A DNA stretch of 32,133 nt from JAGDZR01 sp049115695 (lineage in GTDB: Bacteria > Bacteroidota > Bacteroidia > Cytophagales > Cyclobacteriaceae). The DNA is taken from positions 1 through 32,133 of the forward strand of contig JAGDZR010000028.1 in NCBI GenBank assembly GCA_049115695.1, written 5' to 3'. The position numbers and the translations under genes were made by a program. Of the stretch, positions 10,309-18,613 are shown piece by piece. Below the pieces are notes generated by a model. The model did no database searches and was not told the origin of the DNA. It worked only from the letters and a program-made list of their open reading frames with translations. How positions within the stretch are numbered: the stretch's first letter is position 1; each line of letters opens with the position of its first letter.

Positions 10309-13300
10309 TTATTCTTCTCTTGATGGAAATCCGAGACCTTCACATGTTTCGATCATTTCAATGTCACTTGGATCTGCCACAAATTGTCTCCATTCTGTTA
10401 CCATCATGTTGCGTTCAAGATAGCCACAGAAGTTTTCAATCATACCGTCCGGTTTGGTAGGAAATTCCCTGATCAAACCATCACCAGACGCGGTAAACAA
10501 CCGATCACCATCCGGATGGAAACTTATATCCAATACCCATTCTCCATGATCATCTAACACCGTTGGTAAATCATAAATATTGTCAGGTCTCATATCCCAG
10601 AATCTAGCAGTCTTATCACGACTGGCAGCAGCAATTAACTTATCTCCTTTACTAAATTCAACATCACTCACTTCAGATGCAAAACCAGTCAAATCAGGGC
10701 CATACTGCTGCTTGTCAACCAAATCCCATATCATGACATAACCACGACCTGTTTCATAATTGGAACCGCCAATTCCAAGATATCTTCCACTATTAGAAAA
10801 GGTAATATCCGAAACCGGTAAATTCTCTTTGTTACGGCGATAAACAACGGTAGATCGATAACCGCTTCCCTCCCTGAGGTTAATCAAACTTACATCTCCG
10901 TTTGTAGCACCCGTTGCTAGTGTCAACCCGTCAGGTGAAATAGCAATGGTCTTTACCTGAGCTGACATCCTTGCTATCTCGATGTAGTCCTCATAATTAT
11001 GTAACAGGATTTTTCTATCCTGTCCTACAGATATAAATCCACTATTATCAGGTAAGAAAACCAAGTCAAAGATTGATCCTGTATGACCTCCCATTACCTG
11101 AGGCTTCTTGCTCATGTCCGCCAACTCAAAAATATCTATCTCACCTTCACTGGTACCTAACGCCAATCTCTTCTCATCCGGACTCAACTGAACCACTCGA
11201 TCAACCCCTTGATTATCATACAGTTCTGTATATGTTCTAGACGCTATGTCCCATCCGAACAATTTTCCATCTGCATCCGCACTGTACATCCTCTGTCCGT
11301 CACTCGAGATGGTAATCGACTTTACTGATACTTGCCTTGTACTTGCAAAACCACTTGGATCAATAGGTATATGTCCATGAAACTGGTTAAAGCTGGAATC
11401 CGAAAACTGAGCCACCTGCAAAGCACCCATATCTGGATTTTTCTTATGAAAATCCTGCCTTAACAGACCCTGAAACCCATAATACGCACCTGCATATATA
11501 TCACCGTTAAACTCCTTGCCAGGATCTTTAAACTCATGATAAAAATCGAATCCCTGCTTCGCTACAAGTGCTCTCAACTGCTCATCCACAATGCCTCTGG
11601 CCTTAACACCCATGGACTGGGAGATCGCCTGGTAACGAAGACGTTTTGCTTTTGCCTCTGCGGCTAGTGCAACATCGGTCGCCTCTTCAGCAATACCTTG
11701 CTGTTTTCTCGCTTCTATTGCACTTAACCTTGCTTGTTCGGCGTTTTCATCTGCAATAACCTTTTGTTCCTCAGCTATTTGCCGTTGTTCATCAGCTATT
11801 TTTTGCTGTCTTTCCGCTTCTTGCTGTGCTAATACCGCCTGATCTCTGGCTGCTTCAGCTTCATTTCGAGCTAAGGTTGCTTCTGTCGCTGCTTGCAATG
11901 CTTGCTCTGCATTTTCCTTCGCTTCTTGTGCATTTGCCTCGGCAAGAGCTTCTTGTCTTTTCGCTTCAAGCAAGCTCTCCTCTGCCAAAGCAGTCTGCAT
12001 CTGAGCCAATACAATAAAGAATAAACTCGTCATAGCTGCCAGCGCACAAATCAGCGCCACGATTCTGGATGTTCTTACCTTTCTCTTTTGAAGAATTTCC
12101 TTATTTTTTTGCTCAGTCAGGAAAGCCTTTTCAGACGTCTCCAGGAACACCATGGTCCGCTCATACGCCGGATTGATTCGCTGACCCCATAACAGTGTAG
12201 GGTTGTTTTCCTCACGCCAGTTGATCGCCAGTTGCAAATCCGGCATCTGCCATAAAGAGGCTTTACCCTCCTGGAAGTTTTTGGAAGCTTCAGAAAGCTT
12301 CACATACATTTCGGTAGCTTTTGCCTCTTCGTCCAGCCATTGCTTCAGCCTGTCCCAGATACGCATCAGGCTTTCATGCGAGATGTCGATCACTGTTTCT
12401 GACTCCAGCTTCACTCCATATGGAGGCATCAATAGAGATCGACCCGGTTCGCGGAAGCGATCCACTACTCTTTCTACCTCATCTTCCGACACCCCTGCAA
12501 TAGACGCTATCGTGCTCAACTTAGTGGGTCGTCTGATTCCTGTATTTTCAGCACCCTTTTCAGTAAGTGCTTTGAACATGGTCTCACATATCTGCTTTTC
12601 ACGCTTATTGAGCATATCGTACGCTTCATTGGCGTGCTGCGAAAGTGCTTGTGTGAGGGTACCAATCGCATTGTAATGCTCAAGGTCCATCGGCTGGTCC
12701 GGTTTACGATTGTCTACCCAGTAGGACCATGTTCGCATCAATGCATGTTGCAAAATCGGCAACATATCAGGACTATCCCCTGCATCGTTCAGGAGTTGCT
12801 GGGTTAATCTTGGTGCTATCTTTCCACCTCCCACTGCAACTGGTCCTTCAATGGCCATTCGTTTCTGATCTCTTACCATCTGCGGGATCAGATAGTGAGA
12901 CTCATTGATCATATGGGTCAGTTCCATGTACTTGGAACACTCACCAATAAAGTCAGAGCGCATGGTCAACGCTACATAAATCGGAACTTCTGTTTGATCG
13001 CATGCCTCGAGTAATAGATTCACAAAAGCCGCTGCTTCATTCTGATCAGAATTGACCGCTTCTTCTTTGCTGAACCTGAATAGTTCCTCAAACTGATCCA
13101 CCAGAATCAATACGTTTTGAAAATCATCTGTTTTTAGTTGTTTGACAACCTCAACTAAGCCAAGTGATGAGCTTCTCAGTACAGTGCTAATAATGGTTCG
13201 CTTGATGAGCTTGTCTTCGTCTGAGAGTTGATTATACTCTTGATCTCTTGTAAGAAGAGACTCGGCCAAATTATCGATTGGGCCCCCTCCAGGCCTGGAC

Positions 13301-13593
13301 GTCACAATACGCCAGTTGGAGCCGGCTTCTGTCATAAACCCTCCATGTAACGTGGGTATCAATCCGCAAAACATAAAAGATGACTTACCACTACCTGATG
13401 CTCCAAGAATGCCAACGAATCGGTTATTGGCTAGTTTTTGCAGTGCTTCATCGCTTTGTCCTTCTCTTCCAAAGAAAAGATGACTTTCTTCAACTCCAAA
13501 AGGTCTTAATCCTGGAAATGGATTAATTAATTCGGTAATATCGACGATATCATTTCCGTGTCCCTGCTGGATTTCAATGTCTTTACTACTCAT
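10309..13593 (-). CDS. nSTAND-type ATPase with transmembrane helix, coiled coil and WD40 propeller
   Basis: 1094 residues. NPFPGLRPF and FFGRE at about 24-43 are the typical entry of nSTAND1-family NTPases. Walker A GASGSGKSS is at 64-72, Walker B LILVDQFEE at 162-170, and the MRSDF motif at 211-215. The winged-helix signature ISHESLMRIWDRL is at 404-416. A single hydrophobic helix at 510-532 follows a basic stretch (KRKVRTSR) and precedes an acidic Ala/Glu/Gln coiled coil (about 533-660). Seven WD40 repeats fill about 755-1055. The positive-inside rule puts the ATPase in the cytoplasm and the coil and propeller in the periplasm. STAND proteins usually switch by ATP-driven oligomerisation. 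Start and stop of adjacent genes overlap as ATGA with the TIR-like gene, suggesting a working pair. A role in defence is possible, but the outer-membrane neighbours argue for envelope signalling (inferred). Confidence 0.88.
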   Translation of the reverse strand: MSSKDIEIQQGHGNDIVDITELINPFPGLRPFGVEESHLFFGREGQSDEALQKLANNRFVGILGASGSGKSSFMFCGLIPTLHGGFMTEAGSNWRIVTSRPGGGPIDNLAESLLTRDQEYNQLSDEDKLIKRTIISTVLRSSSLGLVEVVKQLKTDDFQNVLILVDQFEELFRFSKEEAVNSDQNEAAAFVNLLLEACDQTEVPIYVALTMRSDFIGECSKYMELTHMINESHYLIPQMVRDQKRMAIEGPVAVGGGKIAPRLTQQLLNDAGDSPDMLPILQHALMRTWSYWVDNRKPDQPMDLEHYNAIGTLTQALSQHANEAYDMLNKREKQICETMFKALTEKGAENTGIRRPTKLSTIASIAGVSEDEVERVVDRFREPGRSLLMPPYGVKLESETVIDISHESLMRIWDRLKQWLDEEAKATEMYVKLSEASKNFQEGKASLWQMPDLQLAINWREENNPTLLWGQRINPAYERTMVFLETSEKAFLTEQKNKEILQKRKVRTSRIVALICALAAMTSLFFIVLAQMQTALAEESLLEAKRQEALAEANAQEAKENAEQALQAATEATLARNEAEAARDQAVLAQQEAERQQKIADEQRQIAEEQKVIADENAEQARLSAIEARKQQGIAEEATDVALAAEAKAKRLRYQAISQSMGVKARGIVDEQLRALVAKQGFDFYHEFKDPGKEFNGDIYAGAYYGFQGLLRQDFHKKNPDMGALQVAQFSDSSFNQFHGHIPIDPSGFASTRQVSVKSITISSDGQRMYSADADGKLFGWDIASRTYTELYDNQGVDRVVQLSPDEKRLALGTSEGEIDIFELADMSKKPQVMGGHTGSIFDLVFLPDNSGFISVGQDRKILLHNYEDYIEIARMSAQVKTIAISPDGLTLATGATNGDVSLINLREGSGYRSTVVYRRNKENLPVSDITFSNSGRYLGIGGSNYETGRGYVMIWDLVDKQQYGPDLTGFASEVSDVEFSKGDKLIAAASRDKTARFWDMRPDNIYDLPTVLDDHGEWVLDISFHPDGDRLFTASGDGLIREFPTKPDGMIENFCGYLERNMMVTEWRQFVADPSDIEMIETCEGLGFPSREE

Positions 13594-15065
13594 TTTTGAT
13601 CGATTTTGGTTAGAAATGGTGCCAATACTTTAGGGTCAAATTGTTCTGATCCCCCCAGCATATCGGCTTTGTATTTTTCGAAATGATCAATTTTCATTTC
13701 GTCTGTACCCAGATGGTAAACCGCTTTCGCCCTTAACGGGCGATCACGACCGAAACCAGGAGCCTTTAATAGGTCCTGTAGTTTAGCTTTCGTCCATTCA
13801 CTTGTTGAGTTGCCATGAAACACAATGGCTCCATCGCATTTTATAAGGTTCTGTAGGTGATTGACTCTTATGTCACTAACAGCTCCATCAAACAAGGGCA
13901 ATAAAACATCTATCCCTTGTCCTTTTATTGCTTTTTGAACTTCTTTGATCGCTTCCTGATCTGCTTTATCTACGATTAAATAAACAGAACGGCTCCCATC
14001 ATTCGTCTTCGCGTCATTTTCATGCGCATGTCTCGCAGCGTATCTACCACCTGTCTCGATTTCCTCGAGGACCACTGACTTAAATTCTTGCAACTGAACT
14101 TGTAATACTTCCGCTTCTTCGAATTTCGATGCTTCAGCCTTTAGGTCTTCCACGAAAATCCTCTGACGTTCCGACACGTTTTTCAGATCTGGTGACACCC
14201 AAATCAACCTTGTAAAGCCACTTTTATCGTTTGCTTCAATTGATTTAGCTAAATGCGCATGGGCCAATTGATTTTGAATATCGACAATAGATTGTTGACT
14301 TTCATCAATCATATCCCCATAATCTTCTCCAATCAAATGAATGGACAGCCCGCATTTTTTAAGATCAGCCTTAATGCTCTTCTCAAGGCCGGCAGCATCC
14401 TTTGGTAAACTCTCATTTGGCAACACCTCATATCCGTGTCGCTTTAGTTCACGTTTGACGATATCACGGTGATTCAAAATATCTCTTCCTGTATTGGCCA
14501 GATAGACATACTGCTTTTCCTTCGTTTTCTTTACTTGTCCGTTTAAAGGTTTAAAGATGGTAGCAATATCGTAGGCTACATCCACAAGCTTCATCCAAAA
14601 ACCACCCTCCGCATCACTTCCAAAGAACCGCACATATTCAGCAGGTTGGCCCGTTACACTATCGATATAGTAAAAGTCATAGTCTATTAAATCAGCAAAC
14701 TCAGGCAACTGACTATCAGAATCATACGGGGATTTCAGTATTTTAAAAAACCTCGATATGCCGTTTACCTTTAATGACTTTCCATCCTTCAATCCAGTCC
14801 CCCAATCGCGAAGTTTGCTTATGAAAGCGGAATCCTGACAAAATGCATCAGTTACAACGGCAAGCACCACGCCTGCATTATTTATCTTTTCAATTTCTAC
14901 TTCCTGTATGGAATGCATTTGAACCGCTCCAAATTCACGGTCTACCTGAGAAAGTAAATTATTCAGAAATTTATGGAAGTTACTCACCCAACCATCAATC
15001 CCACCTCCAATGGGCTGATTGTCCTGCTCTGCGTAAAGTAATAATATGTCTTTTTGAATATCCAT
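13590..15065 (-). CDS. Protein with three TIR/DUF4062-like segments
   Basis: 491 residues, no signal peptide or membrane segment, so cytoplasmic. Segment 1 (1-190) begins with strand KDILLLYAEQD and contains VVLAVVTDAFCQDSAF, as in TIR-like folds. Segment 2 (190-350) begins QYVYLANTGRDILNHRDIV and has LSIHLIGEDYG followed by SIVDIQNQLA, matching the core of TIR/DUF4062 proteins often found beside nSTAND ATPases. The position usually held by Glu in QNELA-type motifs is Gln here. Segment 3 (360-491) starts SVYLIVDKAD and has GAIVFHGNSTSEW, again TIR-like. Such domains act as NADases or as scaffolds; the Glu to Gln change in segment 2 favours a scaffold role there (inferred). It starts at the ATG at 15065 and overlaps the nSTAND gene by 4 bases. 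Family assignment is by motif only. Confidence 0.75.
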   Translation of the reverse strand: MDIQKDILLLYAEQDNQPIGGGIDGWVSNFHKFLNNLLSQVDREFGAVQMHSIQEVEIEKINNAGVVLAVVTDAFCQDSAFISKLRDWGTGLKDGKSLKVNGISRFFKILKSPYDSDSQLPEFADLIDYDFYYIDSVTGQPAEYVRFFGSDAEGGFWMKLVDVAYDIATIFKPLNGQVKKTKEKQYVYLANTGRDILNHRDIVKRELKRHGYEVLPNESLPKDAAGLEKSIKADLKKCGLSIHLIGEDYGDMIDESQQSIVDIQNQLAHAHLAKSIEANDKSGFTRLIWVSPDLKNVSERQRIFVEDLKAEASKFEEAEVLQVQLQEFKSVVLEEIETGGRYAARHAHENDAKTNDGSRSVYLIVDKADQEAIKEVQKAIKGQGIDVLLPLFDGAVSDIRVNHLQNLIKCDGAIVFHGNSTSEWTKAKLQDLLKAPGFGRDRPLRAKAVYHLGTDEMKIDHFEKYKADMLGGSEQFDPKVLAPFLTKIDQK

Positions 15066-15123
15066 TTTAAGCGGTCGGCGCTATCTCTTTAATGAGGTTA
15101 ACAATTCAAATACATTCTTACAG

Positions 15124-18100
15124 CTAATCAAATATACTCATATCAAATTCATCTTCAGCAACTTCTTCGGCTACAAACTCATCATTTAGTATGCCTACAA
15201 AGGTTTCCATGATATCAAGATGTTTAGACATCAGGTCAAATATATCCTCTTTATTCAGTACAAAAAGTGTTGTCTCTTCCGTCGTAACCACATCAAAATC
15301 ATACGCCTCAGAGTCAAGGAACATTTTTTCCCCAATCAACTGATGTACTTTCAAATCCTGAACGACCTCATCTCCTTTTTTCACAACAGCTGCTCCTTTT
15401 ACCATCATATAAAGTGGAATGGTGCCTCTGTCTCCCTGATTGATGAGATACGTTCCTTTTTGAACTCTAATTTCTTCCATCACATCGGCAATGAACGTGA
15501 CCAATTCACCAGCCAAATCCTGAAACTCCACCATGCTCTTTAAGAAGAACACACGCTCGATGATCAGAGATTTCTTGTGATAATCCTCTCCCTCTTTAAG
15601 GAAAACCGGAGGTAAAATAGCACTATCCAATTCTTTTTTGACTGATGGCTTCAGTCGCTTGGTATTGACGTGATAGCTATTTTCATCGATCACATAAATA
15701 GTGTGTGCTGCTGTTTGCAATAGAAGTGGATCCGGATTGAACAAATTAGCGATCAAGTCATTGGTCACTTCAACACCATCCAATTGACTCAGTCTATGCA
15801 AGCAAAGCGCTTTAGTATATCGCGTAATTCGGTTATAACTTCTATTGATGATCTGTTCAAGTAAATCTATGTATGATTCAAAATCCTCTGGAGGATAGAA
15901 TTCCATCAGCTTTTCCAAACGCTGCTCATCTTTCAGATCATCCATGACAGGAAAGACTTTTGGTTTTAACTCATCATCAAGAAACACGTCCATCATTTCC
16001 ACTGCGAAAGTCACACCATCAGTTGTATCTGCCTCGATATTTTCTTTGACCAATACGACGTTTTGAGGATCATATATCATGCCCATCAGCATAAATATGT
16101 TATTGTAGCTCCTCGCATCTTCTTCCTCCATGGCCTGACGGAGCATTTTATCCATTGGATGCACAGGATAGAGATTTGGAATATCTTTCATTGCCTTGAT
16201 GTTCCAGGCAATATCTCCAATAAATGCTTCCACAAACAATTTGATTCTGGCTGCCTGAAAGTCTTTAGCGTTGAAACCGATATAACTCAAGGAAAGCAAC
16301 AGCTGCGAAACGATGTGCTTATTGGGTGTGTCAATTTTTTTCCAAAGCAGTTCTGTCGCCTGATTACCTCTTACCTGCCCCAATATTTGTACAATTCTAA
16401 GCATTGTACTGTGATACTGACCCGTCTTATAGAAGGATGTATCCACATTGTGGAAAGCAGCTTCCCCACAATATACCAATGCAGAAACGACCGCATTTGC
16501 ATAAGTTGAAGAGTGTAGATTCTCAATCAATATTTGCCAGAATTCCGGACGCTTGGTTTTACCAGCTGAAATGATGGCTGCAATCCGCACCTCTGGATTA
16601 ATGTCTCTGAGTAATTCAATAATAAAGGCTGCATGAGCATCATCCGTTATTTTCGACAGAAGGCGGGCTCCTTTAATTCGCTCTTTGTAATCCGTTGATC
16701 GGACTAGCTGCCTGATGCTCTCATTGTTGAGCTCATAAGCCGCCATTGCTTCAAGATCTTCAATGGCCTTTTTACCAACTTCAACAACCTCTTCATCACC
16801 TTCAGTGGCAAACTCTCTTTTCACAACCTCCAGTGCTTCAAATATCTGATGCTCAAGTACTTTCTGATAGGCATACTGCCTTACAAATGTCGATTTTGAT
16901 CCTAACTGATCCAATAATGCAAATTGAAACTGAATTGGATCAATTTTTTCGAATAATCTTAGTGCATTGATGATTCTGTTTTCGTCTCTGGTACGAGTTT
17001 GCTCTTTCAGTATGTTAACTGAATTGTGCTCATTTCTCTTGCCTTCCCCATGCAAGGCATCACGCTGCTTTTTAAGTGTTTTGGCTAATGTGATTTTATA
17101 CTGACCATATAGCTTATGCGCTAGCCACATCACCATTGCAGCTATGGCAATAAGAAAATATGAGTAGTGGATTAGCTTAAACCAAACCAGTAATCCAAGG
17201 AGCATTTGTACTCCACCAGCGGCCAATGTGGCAAATTCATTAACAACACCCTCGACCCTGGACTGAACATCAAATCGAATCTTAATATCAAATGGAAGGA
17301 AGAATAGTTTAAAAGCCGGTTGTTCCAACGCATCCCGAAGGGAAGCTGTAAATGCTTTTCCAGAAACCGCAAACATGAAGAAGAACAGAAATTCCTTATT
17401 TGCCTCCTCATATCCGTAAATGTGGCCGGATATAATTGCTCCAATCATGAAGAGTATCAGGATCGCCGGATAGACCATCAATGCAATCCTCAAACCGAAC
17501 TTCCCAATGATCAGATCATTAAGGAAACTCTGAATCAAGAATGACATGATCACCACAATCCCACTAAAAAAGGAAAGAAAGTCATTGAGGTCCTGTTCTT
17601 TGATAGCTCCAGTTTCAGGGTTTGTGTGATAGGTTTCTGTAGCGGACAAAAATGTAAACTCGATGAACACCGAGGCACCCACTGTGAAAATCAGAAATAT
17701 CGAAAGAAGACGTGTGTATTTATCTTTGAATATGGTCCCGTAGGTAACCTTCTCAACTTCTTCCTCTTTTCCAACCCTAGTTGATTTATCAATATTCCAT
17801 GAAATGCTTATCAAAATAATGAAAACCAGTATTGCAAAACACGCAACACCTGAAACAAACAACAGGTCATAAGTTTCATCAACAAATGGAAGCCTTGTAA
17901 TCAGTGGAATAGAGAAAAATGCAATGATCGTTGCTGTCAATTGTCCTGTATCAATTCCTCCAATGATGCGTTTGGCTTGACGCGTATCAAACATCCTACC
18001 AAAAATCCCCCAGAACACGAGCAAAGATATTGCGGTGACGGGCCCCATCATCACGAATAGTATGAAAGGTAAATACTCAAATCCGGATTCAGAGCTTGCA

Positions 18101-18420
18101 GCTGGAAAATAGTAAAATGCTGCCCTTACCCCTGCCACGAACAACATCATGAGAAAACCTATAGAAACTACCAATGAAGAGTAGCGTATTTTTCTCTGTA
18201 AGAAAACATACAACGCGGTAGCAATGATTCCGAGACCGCCCGCGGCAAAGAACGCGGTATCAAGATACTGTTCCCCCAAAGCCTGAATGAATAAAGACTC
18301 AGAGCTTACCTGGTAAGTCGCCAGGAAAACCCCCAGAAAAAAACCATAGCCAAGCAACAGCCACATTTGGCGCTCTTCACCCTCTTCACCTCCAAGGAAC
18401 TTAAGGAATGCCTTTAACAC
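15124..18420 (-). CDS. ATP/ADP-translocase-like membrane protein with HEAT repeats and cNMP-binding-like domain
   Basis: 1098 residues. About 12 hydrophobic segments occupy 1-437 and resemble the NTT/Npt nucleotide-transporter branch of MFS-like carriers (WGIFGRMFDTRQAKRIIGG is a typical loop motif). Residues about 470-900 are helical HEAT-like repeats (for example AAFIIELLRDINPEVRIAAI). Residues about 960-1080 form a cyclic-nucleotide-binding fold (GTYLINQGDRG, LIGEKMF). The phosphate-binding cassette keeps the GE but lacks the usual Arg-x-Ala, so ligand binding is doubtful. The start is GTG at 18420; an in-frame stop lies three codons upstream and the next Met is residue 19. It is the first gene of the operon, 58 bases before the TIR-like gene. 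Its transport substrate cannot be told from sequence; it may have a sensory rather than a transport role (inferred). Confidence 0.78.
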   Translation of the reverse strand: MLKAFLKFLGGEEGEERQMWLLLGYGFFLGVFLATYQVSSESLFIQALGEQYLDTAFFAAGGLGIIATALYVFLQRKIRYSSLVVSIGFLMMLFVAGVRAAFYYFPAASSESGFEYLPFILFVMMGPVTAISLLVFWGIFGRMFDTRQAKRIIGGIDTGQLTATIIAFFSIPLITRLPFVDETYDLLFVSGVACFAILVFIILISISWNIDKSTRVGKEEEVEKVTYGTIFKDKYTRLLSIFLIFTVGASVFIEFTFLSATETYHTNPETGAIKEQDLNDFLSFFSGIVVIMSFLIQSFLNDLIIGKFGLRIALMVYPAILILFMIGAIISGHIYGYEEANKEFLFFFMFAVSGKAFTASLRDALEQPAFKLFFLPFDIKIRFDVQSRVEGVVNEFATLAAGGVQMLLGLLVWFKLIHYSYFLIAIAAMVMWLAHKLYGQYKITLAKTLKKQRDALHGEGKRNEHNSVNILKEQTRTRDENRIINALRLFEKIDPIQFQFALLDQLGSKSTFVRQYAYQKVLEHQIFEALEVVKREFATEGDEEVVEVGKKAIEDLEAMAAYELNNESIRQLVRSTDYKERIKGARLLSKITDDAHAAFIIELLRDINPEVRIAAIISAGKTKRPEFWQILIENLHSSTYANAVVSALVYCGEAAFHNVDTSFYKTGQYHSTMLRIVQILGQVRGNQATELLWKKIDTPNKHIVSQLLLSLSYIGFNAKDFQAARIKLFVEAFIGDIAWNIKAMKDIPNLYPVHPMDKMLRQAMEEEDARSYNNIFMLMGMIYDPQNVVLVKENIEADTTDGVTFAVEMMDVFLDDELKPKVFPVMDDLKDEQRLEKLMEFYPPEDFESYIDLLEQIINRSYNRITRYTKALCLHRLSQLDGVEVTNDLIANLFNPDPLLLQTAAHTIYVIDENSYHVNTKRLKPSVKKELDSAILPPVFLKEGEDYHKKSLIIERVFFLKSMVEFQDLAGELVTFIADVMEEIRVQKGTYLINQGDRGTIPLYMMVKGAAVVKKGDEVVQDLKVHQLIGEKMFLDSEAYDFDVVTTEETTLFVLNKEDIFDLMSKHLDIMETFVGILNDEFVAEEVAEDEFDMSIFD

Positions 18421-18442
18421 GTTGATTTAGTTTTAGCCAACT

Positions 18443-18470
18443 TAAAATTATGCAAATTTTAATTGACCAA
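18443..18470 (-). promoter_or_regulatory. Candidate Bacteroidota-type promoter for the six-gene operon
   Basis: On the minus strand TTG (18470-18468) is followed 17 bases later by TAATTTTA (18450-18443), 7 of 8 matches to TAnnTTTG. It sits about 22 bases before the GTG start. The spacing is slightly short for the known -33/-7 consensus. The rest of the 193-base spacer is AT-rich with no visible gene. Confidence 0.25.
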
Positions 18471-18569
18471 CATGCACATTGCTTCTTTTTTTAAAAAGAG
18501 TCAATAAAAACACCTTATGCTGATAGTAATGCTATTTTATGAAGATTAATACTGGAGTAATTCCGAAGG

Positions 18570-18603
18570 AAAACCAGTATAATTCAGATATTATTCTGGT
18601 TTT
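18570..18603 (-). terminator. Hairpin terminator after the PorT-like gene
   Basis: A long inverted repeat: arms 18570-18583 and 18590-18603 pair at all but one position (18578/18595) around a 6-base loop. On the minus strand it begins 10 bases after the stop of the 18614-19435 gene and ends with a T run. On the plus strand it is followed by TTTTT as well. It separates that gene from the operon beginning at 18420, which therefore needs its own promoter. Confidence 0.7.
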
Positions 18604-18613
18604 TGTCCAACTG

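Noticed and set aside
11640..11960. Low-complexity repeated DNA as a possible mobile or non-coding element
   Set aside because: It encodes the Ala/Glu/Gln coiled coil of the nSTAND protein in frame.
12203..12676. 157-residue open frame on the plus strand
   Set aside because: Antisense to the conserved nSTAND region; no recognisable features and no gene spacing of its own.
10309..15065. Classical antiphage TIR-STAND defence island
   Set aside because: No nuclease, integrase or other defence genes nearby, and the next genes encode outer-membrane and surface proteins; kept only as an alternative role.
15066..15123. Possible promoter and terminator between the transporter-like and TIR-like genes
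   Set aside because: Only a 4-base stem (AGCG/CGCT) and no promoter-like boxes; read-through from the upstream gene is more likely.
16063..16509. 148-residue open frame on the plus strand
   Set aside because: Lies opposite the HEAT-repeat part of a clear gene; composition looks like antisense translation.
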